Shown here: positions 21,500-33,966 of the stretch, piece after piece
Numbering within the stretch: position 1 is the stretch's first letter
Layout: each line of letters begins with the position of its first letter
Source of the DNA: Amoeboaphelidium protococcarum
Taxonomy: Eukaryota > Aphelidiomycota > Aphelidea
NCBI GenBank assembly: GCA_023515745.1
Contig: JALECJ010000001.1
Span: 496,001-560,000, forward strand
Length of the DNA stretch: 64,000 nt
Direction of reading: 5' to 3'
Translations under genes and position numbers: made by a program
The notes under the pieces: generated by a model
What the model was told of the DNA's origin: nothing
Databases searched by the model: none
What the model saw: the letters and a program-made list of their open reading frames with translations, nothing else

Positions 21500-24400
21500 A
21501 TGGCAGATTAATAGTAAGAATTTAGGTATCTGCCAGATGGATCTAAAGTGTACATCAAGGTGAAATAGGATGGATAAACTGGGAGTAGAACAGCAACACC
21601 TGATATCATCACTGGACGTTAAAGGGAACGCAGGAAGCGGCAGTGGATGAAGGGAGATTAGATGCCTTGGTCTTAACAGATAGATAGAGAACTGTTTTAA
21701 TCCCAACAGTCTGAGATTAAATATAATTCTGCCGAGTATTACGAGTTTCAAGAGTTTTACGAACGCTATCTGTACAATTTATCTGATGACCACCAAGGAC
21801 CGGCAGATGTCAAAGTCAAAGTGCCTCCGACTGAGATGGGACGCGTCCGGTAATGCTTGGATCTATATAAAGAGTTCAAGATGGAGCAGCTTCAGGAGAG
21901 TAGAGACTCGATTGCAGAGTGTAGACGTAATTTACCTATTTATCAGTACAAGTAATAGATTATCGATATGATTAAAGAGAATTAAGTCTGTGTAATCAGT
22001 GCTCAGACTGCCGCTGGTAAGAGTACTCAGGTACCGCAGTATATTCGCGAGGCTGGATTTGAGAAAATTGTAGTGACTCAGCCACGTAGGATTGCCGCCA
22101 TGTCTTTGTGTAAACGCGTCTAGTATGAATGTATGAGCACTTTATAGTCTGAGGTTGGATTCCAGATCAGGTTTGAGAGTGATAGATCGGAGGCTACTCA
22201 GATTCTGTTCGTGACTGAGGGTATTTTGATTAAGCAGATTTATGGTGATCCTTTACTATCTCAGTACAATGTTGTGATTATAGACGAGGTGCATGAGCGT
22301 CACCTGAATTGTGATTTTCTTCTTGGTGTCATAAAGTTGATATGTCAGAAGCGGAAGGATCTAAAGGTGATTTTGATGTCTGCCACTATCAATGCAGAGC
22401 TATTCCAGTAGTATTTCGATAATGCGCCTTTGATTGAAGTTCCTGGTCGATTGCACCCGGTAGATATTCTGTACTTGGCACCAGGTGACTAAACTGACGA
22501 TGCGCAGTTGACAGATAGGAAAGTGATATAATAAAGACGTTCATAACGGATTCCAGAGTCTATACCAGCCCAGAATAAAACTTTTGATCCTAATCATTAC
22601 TTGGAAATTCTTAAATGGATTGAATCAGAGGTTCCCATTGATGAAAGTGGTGATTTGTTGATATTCTTGCCTGGTGTGGCGGAGATTAATAAACTGTACA
22701 ATAAAGTCAAGTAGTACGCTGATGAGAATGGCGTATGGATTCCGCTGAAGCTCCACAGTGCCCTGTCAATCTCGGATCAAGACAAGGTGTTTGTCCAGTG
22801 TCCACCTGGTGCCCGCAAATGCATCATTTCCACTAATATTGCAGAGACCAGTATCACTATAGATGGTGTGCGATTCGTCATTGATTCTGGTACTGCTCGA
22901 GAGATGGATTATGACTTGCAGAGCCGTCTATCCAAACTATCAGAGTTTTGGATATCTCAAGCCTCGGCCAAGCAGAGAGCTGGTAGAGCTGGTAGAACTC
23001 AGAGTGGATATTGTTTTCGCTTGTACTCTGAGGAAGAGTATGACGGGCTGAATGAGTATACAGTGCCAGAGATTATGAGAGTATCCCTCGACCAGGTGAT
23101 TTTGAGCATGAAAAAGATGGATCTTGGGATTGATCCGTATAATTTCTAGTTTGTAGAGCCACCGCCAATTGATCATATAGATTATTCATTAAAGCTGCTG
23201 CATGGAGTTGATGCTCTGGATTCAGTTGGTCAATTGACACCGATTGGGCATATGCTCGCCATGCTACCCGTGGATGTCATTATCGGTAAAATGCTTCTGA
23301 TGAGCTCGGTGTTTGACGTGGTGGAGCCTGTTCTGATTATGGCCGCCGCTCTGTCTCTTTAACAATCTCCACTACTTAACGCGGCTGATCTGACTCCGGA
23401 ATAGGTTGCAAGTAGATCATCTCTCTACTCTCTGCACGGAGATCCATTTACACTGCTTAATGTTTATATTCAATGGTTGAGTACAAAACATCAAAATTCA
23501 TCCACCACCAGTTAGAAATGGTGTAAGCGTAATGGTGTTAATGAGTACCGATTGTATGAGATATCCAAATTGGTCCATTAGTATAGACAGATTCTGAGGA
23601 CTTATTTAAATGTTCGCGACAAGTATCAGCGACAAAATACGGAGAAGCGTGTCCTGTAGAGTTTGATGTAAAGGTAGAAATATGCTTCCAGATAGTCATC
23701 CTCCTCACTGGTATAACAGTCTGCGGCAAAAGAGGATGGAGGAGAAGTTGGAGATAATTAGATTAGTAGACAGTACAATGAGAACTCCTCTGATGCAGAC
23801 GCTGAACTTGAGGCTGAAGATTATCATTCGCTGGAATTCGCGTACAAGTTAAATGTGGACAAGTATGCTCAAGATTTAAATCGTTATGATAAGAATACTA
23901 TTACTGAGGAGAGCGTGGATATATTGAAGTTTGTGTTATCAAGTGGATTGTATCCTAATATTGCCATTCCAGATAGCGGAAATGCGGCGAGAAGTTTACA
24001 GAATCGCGTTTATCACTCACAGCATCGAAAGCGGCTAGTCATGCATCCTGGCGGAACATTTGCTCAAGATAATTCTGCTTTCATGCGGTTGAGTGCTTCT
24101 ACTAGTACTGTCAAGTCCGATTAATAATAATAAAGTGTCAATAGCAATAGCAATCTATCTTCAATGAATGTTGAAGAGGGTAATGTTGATTTGGCTGCAA
24201 TGGATGTCGATCGCTCTCAGTAGACGGATAGTTCTTACAATTTCTCTAAAGATGAAGCATCACCATATCAGCAACAGTTTCCTAACAAGCAAGCGCAACA
24301 TGAAATTCTGTGTTATCTTAATGTCCTGGAGACTAGGCGGCCGTATCTGGTAAATGTATACAAAGCTGCTGCGTTGTAAACTCTGCTCCTATTCTGTCAG

Positions 24401-25426
24401 AGCATCGATACTAATACTGCCCTATCTCATGTCGTATTTGATGAATGGATTATCGTCTCTTTTATGAATGATCGTCGCATGACTAGCTAATCTATAGTGG
24501 ATGTGGATTAATTGGAGTAGGATCGATTGAACATTCGTGAATGCGTCTTGAAATTATTACAATTGACTGCTGAGGCTCGAACCTGTTTATAGAGCTTGAC
24601 AGATGAGAAGTTGTCTCAAATCAAGATTAACTAGGTTTACAGTGGTGCATCCTCGAGGTAAAAGCGTTCTTAAATTGATCCCATTCCTCAGGAGATGTAT
24701 CCATATCTACCACAATAGCTGTTAGATTTACACCTGAAATCTTGGGATAAACGGAGTAAAGTAAAATTACAAGATTTATTGTCAGTACTGGATAGATTTA
24801 TGGCTATGGATGTGATGATAGAGAGAATGAAAGTCAAGTACTCAGTGGATATATTACGGCCTTAAGATACTGATCTCCTTTATCCGTCTGATTGCCCGTC
24901 AAAAGAAGTGATGTAAGTTTTATAACAGATTTGCAATCCAGAAGCACTGAAATATGGATATCGTGTGACAGAATACCTTAATTATGGCACACTTCAGTTT
25001 CCTCTCATTGTTAGTGGTAGCGATGATATGGATATTAATGGGTCTTAATCCCAGTCATAAACTACCAAGAAGAGTAAACGCGCTAAAGCAAATGTAGACA
25101 CAACGAGCCAAATTGGTCAAATGGCAAATTCTCGATCTGCCTGGACTTGTCCCATATGCTGTAAAGATTATATGGTTTAAGAAAAGTTTGTTTAGAAGCA
25201 CTTGGTGTAGTGTCAATCAAATTAATAACTTTAGCAGAAGCAGTAGTAACAACCTGAGATGGAAGTCGGTAATTAGTAAGGTGTATTCGAAGCAAGCTCA
25301 TAATAATAGCCGGCTACAACCACCGTACCGAAAGGATGTCGAGAGTATCAATGCTCTAGTTGTCAATAACTTCTCTATTTGAAACCTGTAGATATTCTAA
25401 AGCACAAACGGTCATGTTAAAAATGA
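21500..25426 (+). CDS. DHX34: DEAH-type RNA helicase, DHX34-like, with C-terminal zinc fingers
   Basis: 1308 aa in one exon, ATG 21500 to TGA 25424-25426. Helicase motifs: [15 protein letters not shown] (residues about 170); Ia, [70 protein letters not shown] ratchet/HA2 region follows ([14 protein letters not shown]). The last 120 residues carry two Cys/His clusters, [10 protein letters not shown]...KHLVQC and [24 protein letters not shown], matching the C-terminal finger of DHX34, which acts in nonsense-mediated decay. Motif I has Ala where most family members have Gly as first residue. A long Q/S-rich insertion separates HA2 from the C-terminal domain. Stops face the TBC gene with 68 bp between. 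Confidence 0.9.
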
Positions 25427-25494
25427 AAATAATGGGAATGACATATTAAAGTTTTTATCTCTATTCTACAAAAATGTATGTAATACGGCCATTA

Positions 25495-27291
25495 TCAAAG
25501 TAAGTTGAACAGCCTTGATTTAGCAGGAGAATTGCTATTCCTGTTGTTCACTTCTCTTGTAATATCTTCAATAGAACTTGGATAGATACCGCCATTTTAC
25601 TTCTTTAAGCCATTATTTGGAGAAGACGCGGCAGTCTACAATGGCATTGAAGATCCAACATTGCCATTCTAATGAGATACACCCTCATTAAAACTATCAT
25701 TGTCTCCCTCAGTAGATAAGGTACGCAAAAGTGATTTCAATAATGCACAATGACTTTCTAAATCTGCAATGATCTACTCTTTATCCTTATCAATTCGAAT
25801 ATCCTGAACAATCTACTCCACTGCTACAATCGACGATCGCAATTGCTCACAGCTATCTTACAAAATAACTGGATCTATGACTCTCAGATTATGTGTAGTA
25901 GTTCGTGCATCTATCGGAGGAGATGGTTACAATTATAGACGTTCAATGGCAGCAGATGCGTGTCCATCAGACAGCGTAGCTTTACCAGGCACAGTATTTC
26001 GTGAGCCTCCCAATAACAGCGGCTCTACCAATGTCTTTCTTACAGCCTTTTACAGCAAGTCTTATGTACTTTGCCAAACATCAGTTCTACCTTGCGACTA
26101 CTCTTATTACTATTACACAGGCTTTCGTCTCTCAGCGGCCGGTTAATAATCTACAGGCTTAACTTTGGTCTTGTCAAGTGACTAGTATTAATCTCTGTAC
26201 ATTAGAGCATTCTAAACCAATAACTCGACATCCAACACTTCTTTACTCTTCATCAGAATCTGCATAACCATAATCTGATCATCTCTAAACTAAATCAATG
26301 CATCTCGATTGATCAGTATTAAAGAGATACAGATCCATTCACTAAGACTCAATAGATTAGAACAATTATCAGCTATCAGAGCACTCCATAGAATGGGAAT
26401 CAGTTCAAATGAGACTTCACGTCCAAATAGCAACTTCAACCATCGAATCATGTAAATCGAGGGTTCAATCTAATTCTAAACCAAAACTTGATAAAGCGCA
26501 GGATCAAGTAGGCGGAGATATTAATTCTAAATTCGATCACACGTCTCGAGTAATAAAGTTCTCTATTTACTAATACCACCACCATTTTTTGAATTCTAGA
26601 ACGGTAAATGTTCAACTTCAATATCTCCCTTCAAAGCATTATGATTACTTCTAGCCGAGATCTAAGAATTCGCTTAGGATGTCTGATTGTTATTATGATA
26701 ATTGTACAGCGGACATAGACTTTGCATCAGCTTATCAAATAGAACATAACCATCAGCTTCTAAATCTAAAGCCTCATCACCCTCACCCGCGACACGCTGC
26801 TCCAAATCTAGATGGAATAATATAGGTGCCAGAATCTCATGCATACCTTGTCTATACCCAAAATCTTTATCAATAATACGATTAACATTGCTGTTACCAG
26901 AGATATCCTTATCATTATTACTATATCGCAATATACACCATGTAAACAGAATCTCGACCATCAATTGATGAGTTGAATCCAGCCTAAAGAAGTTGAAATC
27001 GGGAAATGTCCTGGTCACGTCCAGTAGAATAGTCTCACGGAGTTGATCATGCTGATGCTGCATATTCCATTTAGATGAAATGTCATCAGATAGCGGATCA
27101 TCAATAGCATTAGCATCGCTATCATTAGATAATCGGTCATTAAGTTCGCTCTTAGTATTACGGTATTATGCACGCTTCTGCTTCAGGTCTATTCCAAATA
27201 GACACGGCCAGAGGGTGGCTATTCCAACACCAGGTATATTCTAGCAAGCGAGACAGCTCTACCTCCACTACTGCAATTGATGTCCTGACAT
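25495..27291 (-). CDS. TBC-domain Rab GTPase-activating protein, TBC1D5-like
   Basis: 598 aa in one exon, ATG 27291 to TGA 25497-25495. The TBC domain has LWPCLFGIDL near residue 28, a TRTFPDFNFFR segment (the family RD.xRTFP block), and the signature DFGYRQGMHEILAPILFHL. YRQGMHE with a following long Asp/Glu-rich loop is typical of TBC1D5, which acts on Rab7 at endosomes with retromer. The second half of the domain (IYMIRWLKLLFGREV, LWSALIADN) is intact. The C-terminal 200 residues are polar and Gln-rich with coiled-coil character. Residues expected for catalysis (the Arg of IxxDxxR and Gln of YxQ) appear as RTFP and YRQ. Good family call, paralogue less sure. Confidence 0.87.
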
Positions 27292-27509
27292 ATATTCACA
27301 GCTTTCTTATACTTTGTTTACGCAGAGAGTAAAGAAGAATACTAATAATAAAATAAGATAGATTAGAAAATTACCAGGTGCTCCCTCTCAGTAATCACTG
27401 ATCTCTGACTGATCTCGCTGAAGAATCTTTGTAAGGGGAAAGAGTGAGCGAGATCGGATTGGTGAGATTTATTGGTGAAGAGAATCGTTTTATTAACTAC
27501 AAGAGAGTA

Positions 27510-28640
27510 ATGTCATCCAAGTAGAAAATTGTAGCTACGCGTAAGCTTACACCATAGGCTTAGAACAAGTTGGAATCGCTGAGGGATCGCTATGAGTTGG
27601 TTCAACACACGGCGAATTGTGCAATGAGCAGAAGTGAACTACTCAGACAGGTGAAGGGAGCCGCCGGTCTTTTGTGTGTAATTAATGATAAGATTGATGA
27701 TGAGCTGATACGCGAGTGTGTTCCTCAATTGAAGGTTGTCTCTTCCCTGAGTGTTGGTGTTGATCATATTCAGTTTTAGCGTGGCGAAAGTGGACCGAAT
27801 TCAAATGTTCGAGTTGGATATACACCTGATGTTCTAACAGATGCTTGTGCTGACCTGTGTGTCGCTCTTCTACTTGCTCATTATCGTCGATTCGTGGAGG
27901 CTGTGAAGAGTGTTACCACCGCGTCGTTTAGCTCATTCGATCCTACTTGGATGTGTGGTCATCAGTTGACTGGAATCACTGTAGGATTTTTTGGTATGGG
28001 CAGAATTGGGTAAGCTGCGGCTGAAAGATTGCTGGCTTTTGGCGTGGGTAGTATCTTATACACCGACTCTTCATCATCGTTGTCTACAAACCGCGACTTT
28101 AATGCTGGCTCTAACTCCGGTTTTGATACCAACTAACAATCTACACCTAAAGTTGATGAATGTACGTAATGGAGCAAGTAGAATGTCGAAGAGCGACTCA
28201 AGACTATTGGCTAGTATTTTCAGTTAAATGAAGTGAGAAAAGTGGATTTTGTTGAGTTATTGTAGAAATCAGATGTGGTGATCATTACTAGTGCCCTCAA
28301 TGATAAAACTCGCCAGGTGTTTAATAGTGAGGCTTTCTCCCTCATGAAATCAAGTGCTGTTTTGATCAATTGCGCAAGGGGTGGAATCGTGGACACTGAC
28401 AGTCTGGTACAAGCTCTGCAATAGGGAACTATCGCTGGAGCTGCTCTGGATGTGACTGACCCTGAACCTCTACCCCGTGATCATCCTCTAATCGGCATGA
28501 TTGAAAGTGGGAAAGTCTTGATATTACCGCATATCAGTAGTGCAACGATTGAGACGCGCGAGATGATGTCAGATCTGGCTGTGAGAAACCTTATCGCTGG
28601 CATTGAAGGTGACATTATGCCATCTGAATACACTTCATGA
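27510..28640 (+). CDS. D-isomer 2-hydroxyacid dehydrogenase, glyoxylate/hydroxypyruvate reductase-like
   Basis: NAD(P)H-dependent reductase of 376 aa in one exon, ATG 27510 to TGA 28638-28640. N-terminal substrate half: [12 protein letters not shown] and [15 protein letters not shown]. Dinucleotide fold: [15 protein letters not shown] (GxGxxG). Catalytic residues: Arg in [11 protein letters not shown], Glu in DVTDPEPLP and His in ILPHISSAT, in the order expected for GRHPR-type enzymes. Ten or more TAA/TAG codons are in frame, including one directly after the GxGxxG motif. A Ser/Asn-rich insertion of roughly 35 residues follows the second nucleotide-binding strand and is unusual for the family. 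Confidence 0.92.
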
Positions 28641-28869
28641 CTTAATACTGATCGTGCTTTTTGACTTACACAGATATAAGTCGTGTCTTTTTATAAACTT
28701 AATTTTTATATTTACATTACTATGTCTTCCAATTGCAAGTCGAATTGACGTGTGGCTGAGTAGAGTTGAAACTTCAAATCACGCGAGCGTTGTGTACAAT
28801 CGTTTAGTCACGATCGCTACCTTTGCATAAATACATAGAGACTCTACTTTCACCAACTTAATTACCGTA

Positions 28870-30471
28870 ATGGCTTTGAAAAGACGAGCTTTGACTGTTA
28901 TTAAAATAATTTTATTTGTTAGCTTTCTCCTGGTACTACTTGTCGGTAGAAGCTCTCTCAGTCAGTACGGTAAGGCCTTGTTTCATGGTCGCGCAGTGGA
29001 TCAACATGGACCTTCTGAGGGTGGCGACCGTGTTGTCTAGAATAGTAGAATAGCTTTCAAAAGGAGAAACTTTCGTATTAGCGACGATGGAGATGATGAT
29101 TACCGCTAGAAGGTGCTGTAGTTTAAGACTAGCTTACAAAGCACAGGTCAAGATCTGCCTCCTTTAATTCAGAATTTTGCATAAATGTTGAACCACAGCA
29201 GTCTGTCTTATCGTATGCAATGTCCCACACGTTTCCTGATCATTGGCGCACAGAAGAGCGGAACGTCGTCTATCAGTGCCTACCTGCGAGATGTCCAAAA
29301 GTACTAGTCTGAGAGGAGCAGTAGCGTCGGTGGCAGTGTTGTATCAATGCCGCAATTCCGTAAAGAGTTGGACGTGTTCAGTGCTATTCTACCGCTTATG
29401 CTTACTGCAAAAAACTACAGCAAGTATCACGACGGCTATTGGGTGCCCAGTGGTGTGGAAGATTTAAATGGCATGTTTGAATGGTATGATTCTTAGTTTG
29501 TGAGCTGCTTAAATGGTGATGAACAAATTCGTGGTGAAGCTGTACCTAATTACTTGGCTAATCCATTAGCACCGTTCTTTGCATCTCTCTTCGTACCATA
29601 AGCCAAAATTATAGTGTTGGTAAGAGATCCATACGAAAGAGCAGTCTCCGCATTCAACATGAAGTGGTAGGCGACCACATGTGACAGTTAGTCTGCATGG
29701 AGCACGTAAGATTGTTTCATTCAGCTGGTTGAAGCTGCAGGAGAGTCCGTATAACTCAGACGGCGTAAAGTGGCAGAGTTGGCAATGGATTTTGCTTAAA
29801 AGATGAGAGACGTGTTCATAAAAGAGACTTTAGAGTTGGAGAAATGTTATCAGATTGCCAGACCTGTTCTTAGTGGTGTTCCCACACCAGACTCGGTCAA
29901 GGACATGATGAAAGACACCACAGTTCGGTGTATGCTGCCCCAATCTCTAAAGATAAATGCCGATTCCAAGCTGATGGAGCATGATGTTATCCATTTGCAT
30001 ATGGCGTTAGAAGGTGCGTATCTGGGGCGATCCATTTATGCTGATTAGATAAAACTATGGTTAAAGCTTTTCCCAAATCCTAAAAACTGGCTAATTTTAC
30101 CAGCTTCATCCATCGATGGAAGCAATGCCTGGAATGGTGTGAGTAAAGTACTAAAATTTGTCGGTATTCATCTGAGTGCCAGCGTCTCTGCCTAATAGGA
30201 TCTAATTGAAAAGTTCCGTCCGCGTCACATACGAAAGTACATTGTGGAATAGCTGCGTGAAGATTACGACTAATATGCGCAATAAGACATGGGCAGTGAC
30301 TTGGAGTATGAAGAATCTGTAAAGAAGGTGGAGACGGTGCTGAGAGAATTAAAGTCAAGAGTATGCTTCTTTCTTAACAAGAGAACTGACGAATTCTACA
30401 CCGTGGTAGAGTCTCTGGGATTATCGAGCACTCCTTTTAAGAAGGAATTCATTTCGTGTCAGAAAAAGTGA
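28870..30471 (+). CDS. Type II membrane sulfotransferase, heparan/carbohydrate type
   Basis: 533 aa, ATG 28870 to TGA 30469-30471, no intron. A short basic N-terminus precedes one membrane helix (residues about 9-28), giving a Golgi type II topology. The PAPS-binding 5' loop FLIIGAQKSGTSSISAYL and the 3'-phosphate site KIIVLVRDPYERAVSAFNM are clear. This pattern is shared by carbohydrate sulfotransferases of the NDST/HS3ST kind. A large insertion (about 29680-29990) separates the second site from YLGRSIYADQIKLWLKLFPNPKNWLIL. Substrate is unknown; a surface polysaccharide is likely. Such enzymes are uncommon in true fungi, which fits an early-branching lineage. Confidence 0.88.
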
Positions 30472-30738
30472 TATTGTAATGCTTAATGAAAATATACTTT
30501 CCTACGACAACTTATAATGGTTGACTTTCGTTGTCCTATACATTTATCGCTGTACTTAAACTTAAATGCCACGCCTCGTTTAGTTTGTTTCATTATGATC
30601 CCGACTGATCACTATCAACATGATTGATGCTACAATGATGCGGCTGAGTAAATGGCTATTTATAACATTGCACTTTCAAAATGCAACTTAATTCTCTTTA
30701 TAAGATCACTGTATGATTAAATGCTGAAATAAAGACAC

Positions 30739-31170
30739 ATGAGAATGAATAAGCTCTTGTCAGTGCTGAGCATAATGTGCGCATGTAATTTTGTAGACGC
30801 GCAAAGCTCTAACTCAACCAGTTCGACCGTGTACTTGGGATCACTTGAATTTGATATTGGCTCACTCGGCTTTATTGGCACCGTGGTTGCTTTGATAGTG
30901 GTATTCTCTGTTGTCGGTGCCATAGTTGGACATTAGCTGGCTGTGAAACACGCTGAAGACTAGAGGCCACGCCGTGCTCGAGACAACGTTTACGATGACT
31001 TTAGCCCGTCTCAGAATTAGAATGCAACTAAAGAGCGTGGATTCGGTAGTAGCTTCATTGCAATGATGGAAAATAAGAGGCAGACGCTCATGCCATACAT
31101 AAGTAAGTCTGCGTACAATGGCAGTCGCTAGAATATAATGCAGTCATAGAATAGTATCAATAGATAGTGA
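30739..31170 (+). CDS. Small single-pass membrane protein, unknown function
   Basis: 143 aa, ATG 30739 to TGA 31168-31170. Signal peptide (MRMNKLLSVLSIMCACNFVDA), a short Ser/Thr-rich ectodomain with one NST sequon, a strong membrane helix (FIGTVVALIVVFSVVGAIVG) and a basic cytosolic tail of about 70 residues with five UAR codons. A second in-frame ATG lies two codons downstream. Signal plus helix make a real gene likely. No family recognised. Confidence 0.65.
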
Positions 31171-31296
31171 TTTTACGGCTCATTAAAGTTATCGACTTCA
31201 CGCGTTCAATCATTTCTTTACCTATTTCAATCTCTTTATGCCCCATTCTCTTTCCATCACAATCGTGGAGACCAATTGTGAAAATTTAAGATTGTA

Positions 31297-31377
31297 GACA
31301 AAACGTTTATCGTGACTATCATAGACAAAACGTCTATCGTAAATATATTGCACAAAATGTCTAACTTATCCTTATCT
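31297..31377 (+). repeat. Three tandem 27-bp units
   Basis: Units start at 31297, 31324 and 31351 and share a GACAAAACGTNTATCGTNA core, weakest in the third. The period is exactly 27. A multiple of three keeps the plus frame open, reading as a nine-residue repeat such as DKTSIVNIL. Confidence 0.75.
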
Positions 31378-31572
31378 ACTGAGACATGTGCGACAAATGT
31401 CGCTCTTTGTTTCATGTGAAGTGCACAATTGTCGCAGTGTTGGAAAACGACTGTAAACTCAGCATTTAACAAGCTCGTTGTCTATTAAGTGATTTTAAAA
31501 AGTACTCGGTCAGCAATTGAATTAATCTAATACAGGTTCCGCGTGTTGGATAAAGCAATTGTGACCATCGTA

Positions 31573-31612
31573 GACGAAATGTCAATCGCGAGCATCATAG
31601 ACAAAATATGGA
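31573..31612 (+). repeat. Second cluster of the 27-bp repeat
   Basis: One full unit at 31573 (GACGAAATGTCAATCGCG...) and the beginning of another at 31600 (GACAAAAT), again 27 bp apart. Related to the cluster at 31297 but about 220 bp away. Confidence 0.6.
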
Positions 31613-31853
31613 TGATACACGTAAAAGTTGTCATTATTAAGTTTAAGTCAAATTCAATGTAACCTTTTTTGAACCCGCAGTTTATTCACCGAAACGTGAA
31701 ACGGTTTATTACAATGGCAAATCAATATAAGCGCGTATGCCGGGAGGACTTTTAACCATAACAGCAAGATTATAAAAATTGCATTCCAAATCATGAATTC
31801 CATGAAGAAATGCTTACATAATTCGTTAGTTTTATAACGTCTAAGCAACCAGA

Positions 31854-33487
31854 TCAACATACTGAAGATCCGCCGTCAACATCCACCGCGGCTTTTACAT
31901 CTTTATGACGCCAAGAACTGGCGTTGAACCTCCACTTATTCGCAATTTTACGCTATACTGCATCTAGAGCATCTTTATTAGTCTCATCCTACACTCATAC
32001 AAAATAAGAAAGTTAATAGTAATAAAACATATGCTAGAACCGTCAATCTTACCAGTTATTTGACGCACATGTTAATATGCTTAACCAGGATGTGACAGCG
32101 ACTCATTGTAAAATCCTCGCGCACAACAACTCTGCACAGCTTGATATGCTTCACATTATCACACATGGTATACGCTGGAACAATCCAAGAGTGTTCGCGC
32201 AACTTTGCAGCCAGATCGAATTCATTCCAGTGCTTCTTGACATCAGTACGGATTCTCCAGGCAACTAGAGGTAGGCCTTCACCTTTCTCTGGAGATATAA
32301 TCTCAAATATTCCCGTATCTACCAAGCATTTGGCCAAGTGGTCGGCGACAATGACCAAATTATTCAAAATCAACTTGTACCCCTCGCGACCGTATCTAAT
32401 GAAGGTGTAGTACTGACTAATGACATTGGCTGCACTCTTTGAAAAGTTTAAAGTGAAGGACGCCTGATCAGCACCAAGGTAGTTGATGTGGAACACCAAA
32501 TCTTCCGGTAGATACTCTTTACTTCTCCAAATACACCATCCAACTCCAGGATAAGCTAATCTACACGATATAAATTGTATACTATAATGTCATTTATAAT
32601 ATAGAATAGATTTACCCGTATTTGTGACCGGAGACGTTAATTGACACAACAGATTTGACGCGAAAGTCCCACTCCAACTCGGGATTAGTGAATGGTGCAA
32701 CGAATCCACCACTAGCTGCATCTACGTGAATAGGAACTGCATAACCAGTCTTCTAAGCCTTCTCCTACAGCAACTTATCCATCAGCTTAACATCCTCAAA
32801 ATGGCCAGTGTAGGTGGATCCGAGAATCACAACAACACCAATAGTGTTCTCATCAACTAACTCTATAGCCTTGTGAGGATCCAAGCACAACTGACCTTCT
32901 TCGCACGGAACTTGACGCGCCTCAATCTCAAAGTAACGGCAAGCCTTCTCAACACAAACCTGAACATTTGCGCCCATAATCATATTCGGCTTATCTTTAC
33001 TTTTACCCAACTTCTCCTATCTCTGCTACCAGCGACGTTTCAATGCCAGAACACTTAACATCAAAGCTTCGGAACTACCGATAGTACTGGTACCAACAGC
33101 CTCATGCCCTTCAGCCGTGTCGATTGGTGCATTGAACAGATTAGCCACAATGTTGACACAACGACTGTGAATATCAGCAGTCTCTGGGTACTCTTCGAAA
33201 TCAATAAAATTCTTACTCAGGTTCTCAGTCATCAGCATCTCAGCTTCCTCTTCCATATAAGTGGTGACAAATGAGGCGAGATTCAACAGAGGATTACCAT
33301 CCAAAGCCAACTCATCCTTGATCAACTTATATGCAACGTTCGCTGGCATTTCCGTGGCCGGCATCTCATACTTGGGCACGTCGCTCACAGCAAATCTAGA
33401 CCCATACACTGTGGTATTAATAAAATCCTAATCATTAGGACTCAGCTAACTTTACTTTCCGCTGATAAGCTTAGACAAGAACACCAT
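31854..33487 (-). CDS. Glutamate decarboxylase (PLP-dependent)
   Basis: Converts L-glutamate to GABA and CO2, consuming a proton. Three exons: 32616-33487, 32053-32560 and 31854-31988. Introns of 55 nt (32561-32615) and 64 nt (31989-32052), with GTAAAT/GTAAGA donors and CGTGTAG/AGTGTAG acceptors. 504 aa, usual for the family. Motifs: [45 protein letters not shown], and the PLP lysine in [18 protein letters not shown]; the first intron interrupts the Gly after this lysine. The last exon contributes a charged C-terminus. ATG 33487 and TGA 31856-31854 are unambiguous. Seven or more in-frame UAR codons lie in non-conserved loops. Confidence 0.95.
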
Positions 33488-33695
33488 ACTTTACTTAATA
33501 GCGTAGGATGCGACGAGACTATGCTTATAAATCAAACTAAAAATGTTACGTTTCGAGTGAAATGACTGACTATTACGCGCGCGTCCCTGTTCATCAACGC
33601 TCGCTCGTTTTTAAATGTTCAGGGGCAATAATCATTATTGTTTCTAACCAAGCATTCATCATCGGGATGTAGACGATAGATCTAGTCAATTTGCA

Positions 33696-33959
33696 ATGTC
33701 GGTGTCGGGGTCGTCGGTGTCGGCGTCAGGGGCATAAATGTCGGCGTCAGGAATCGCGATCAAGTGTCGACCCCGACAAAACAGAATTGTTGAAACAGCG
33801 TATTCACCGCATTCGAATTTCTACTCTCCGTAAGAAGCTCTCTTATAGTTTAAGGCCTCGATTGAGTAGGAAATCTAAGAACAACAAATGTAACTATACA
33901 CATTAATAAATATACTCTTTTTAAACTTCATTGTCTATCAGTGTTGTAGATTTTTGTGA
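33696..33959 (+). CDS. Unrecognised 87-codon frame just before the DDE-exonuclease gene
   Basis: ATG 33696 to TGA 33957-33959. It opens with a Ser/Gly-rich repeat (MSVSGSSVSASGAQMSASG), then a helical stretch EALLQFKASIEQEIQEQQMQ. It overlaps, in another register, an open frame leading into the gene at 33967. Either this is a small separate gene or the region is 5' sequence of the larger gene. Confidence 0.3.
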
Positions 33960-33966
33960 AGTAATT

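Larger units (their letters stand above)
31171..31853. other. Intergenic with 27-bp tandem repeats
   Basis: No gene is recognised between the small membrane protein and glutamate decarboxylase. Two clusters of a degenerate 27-bp repeat lie here (listed separately). The rest is AT-rich. Confidence 0.5.
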
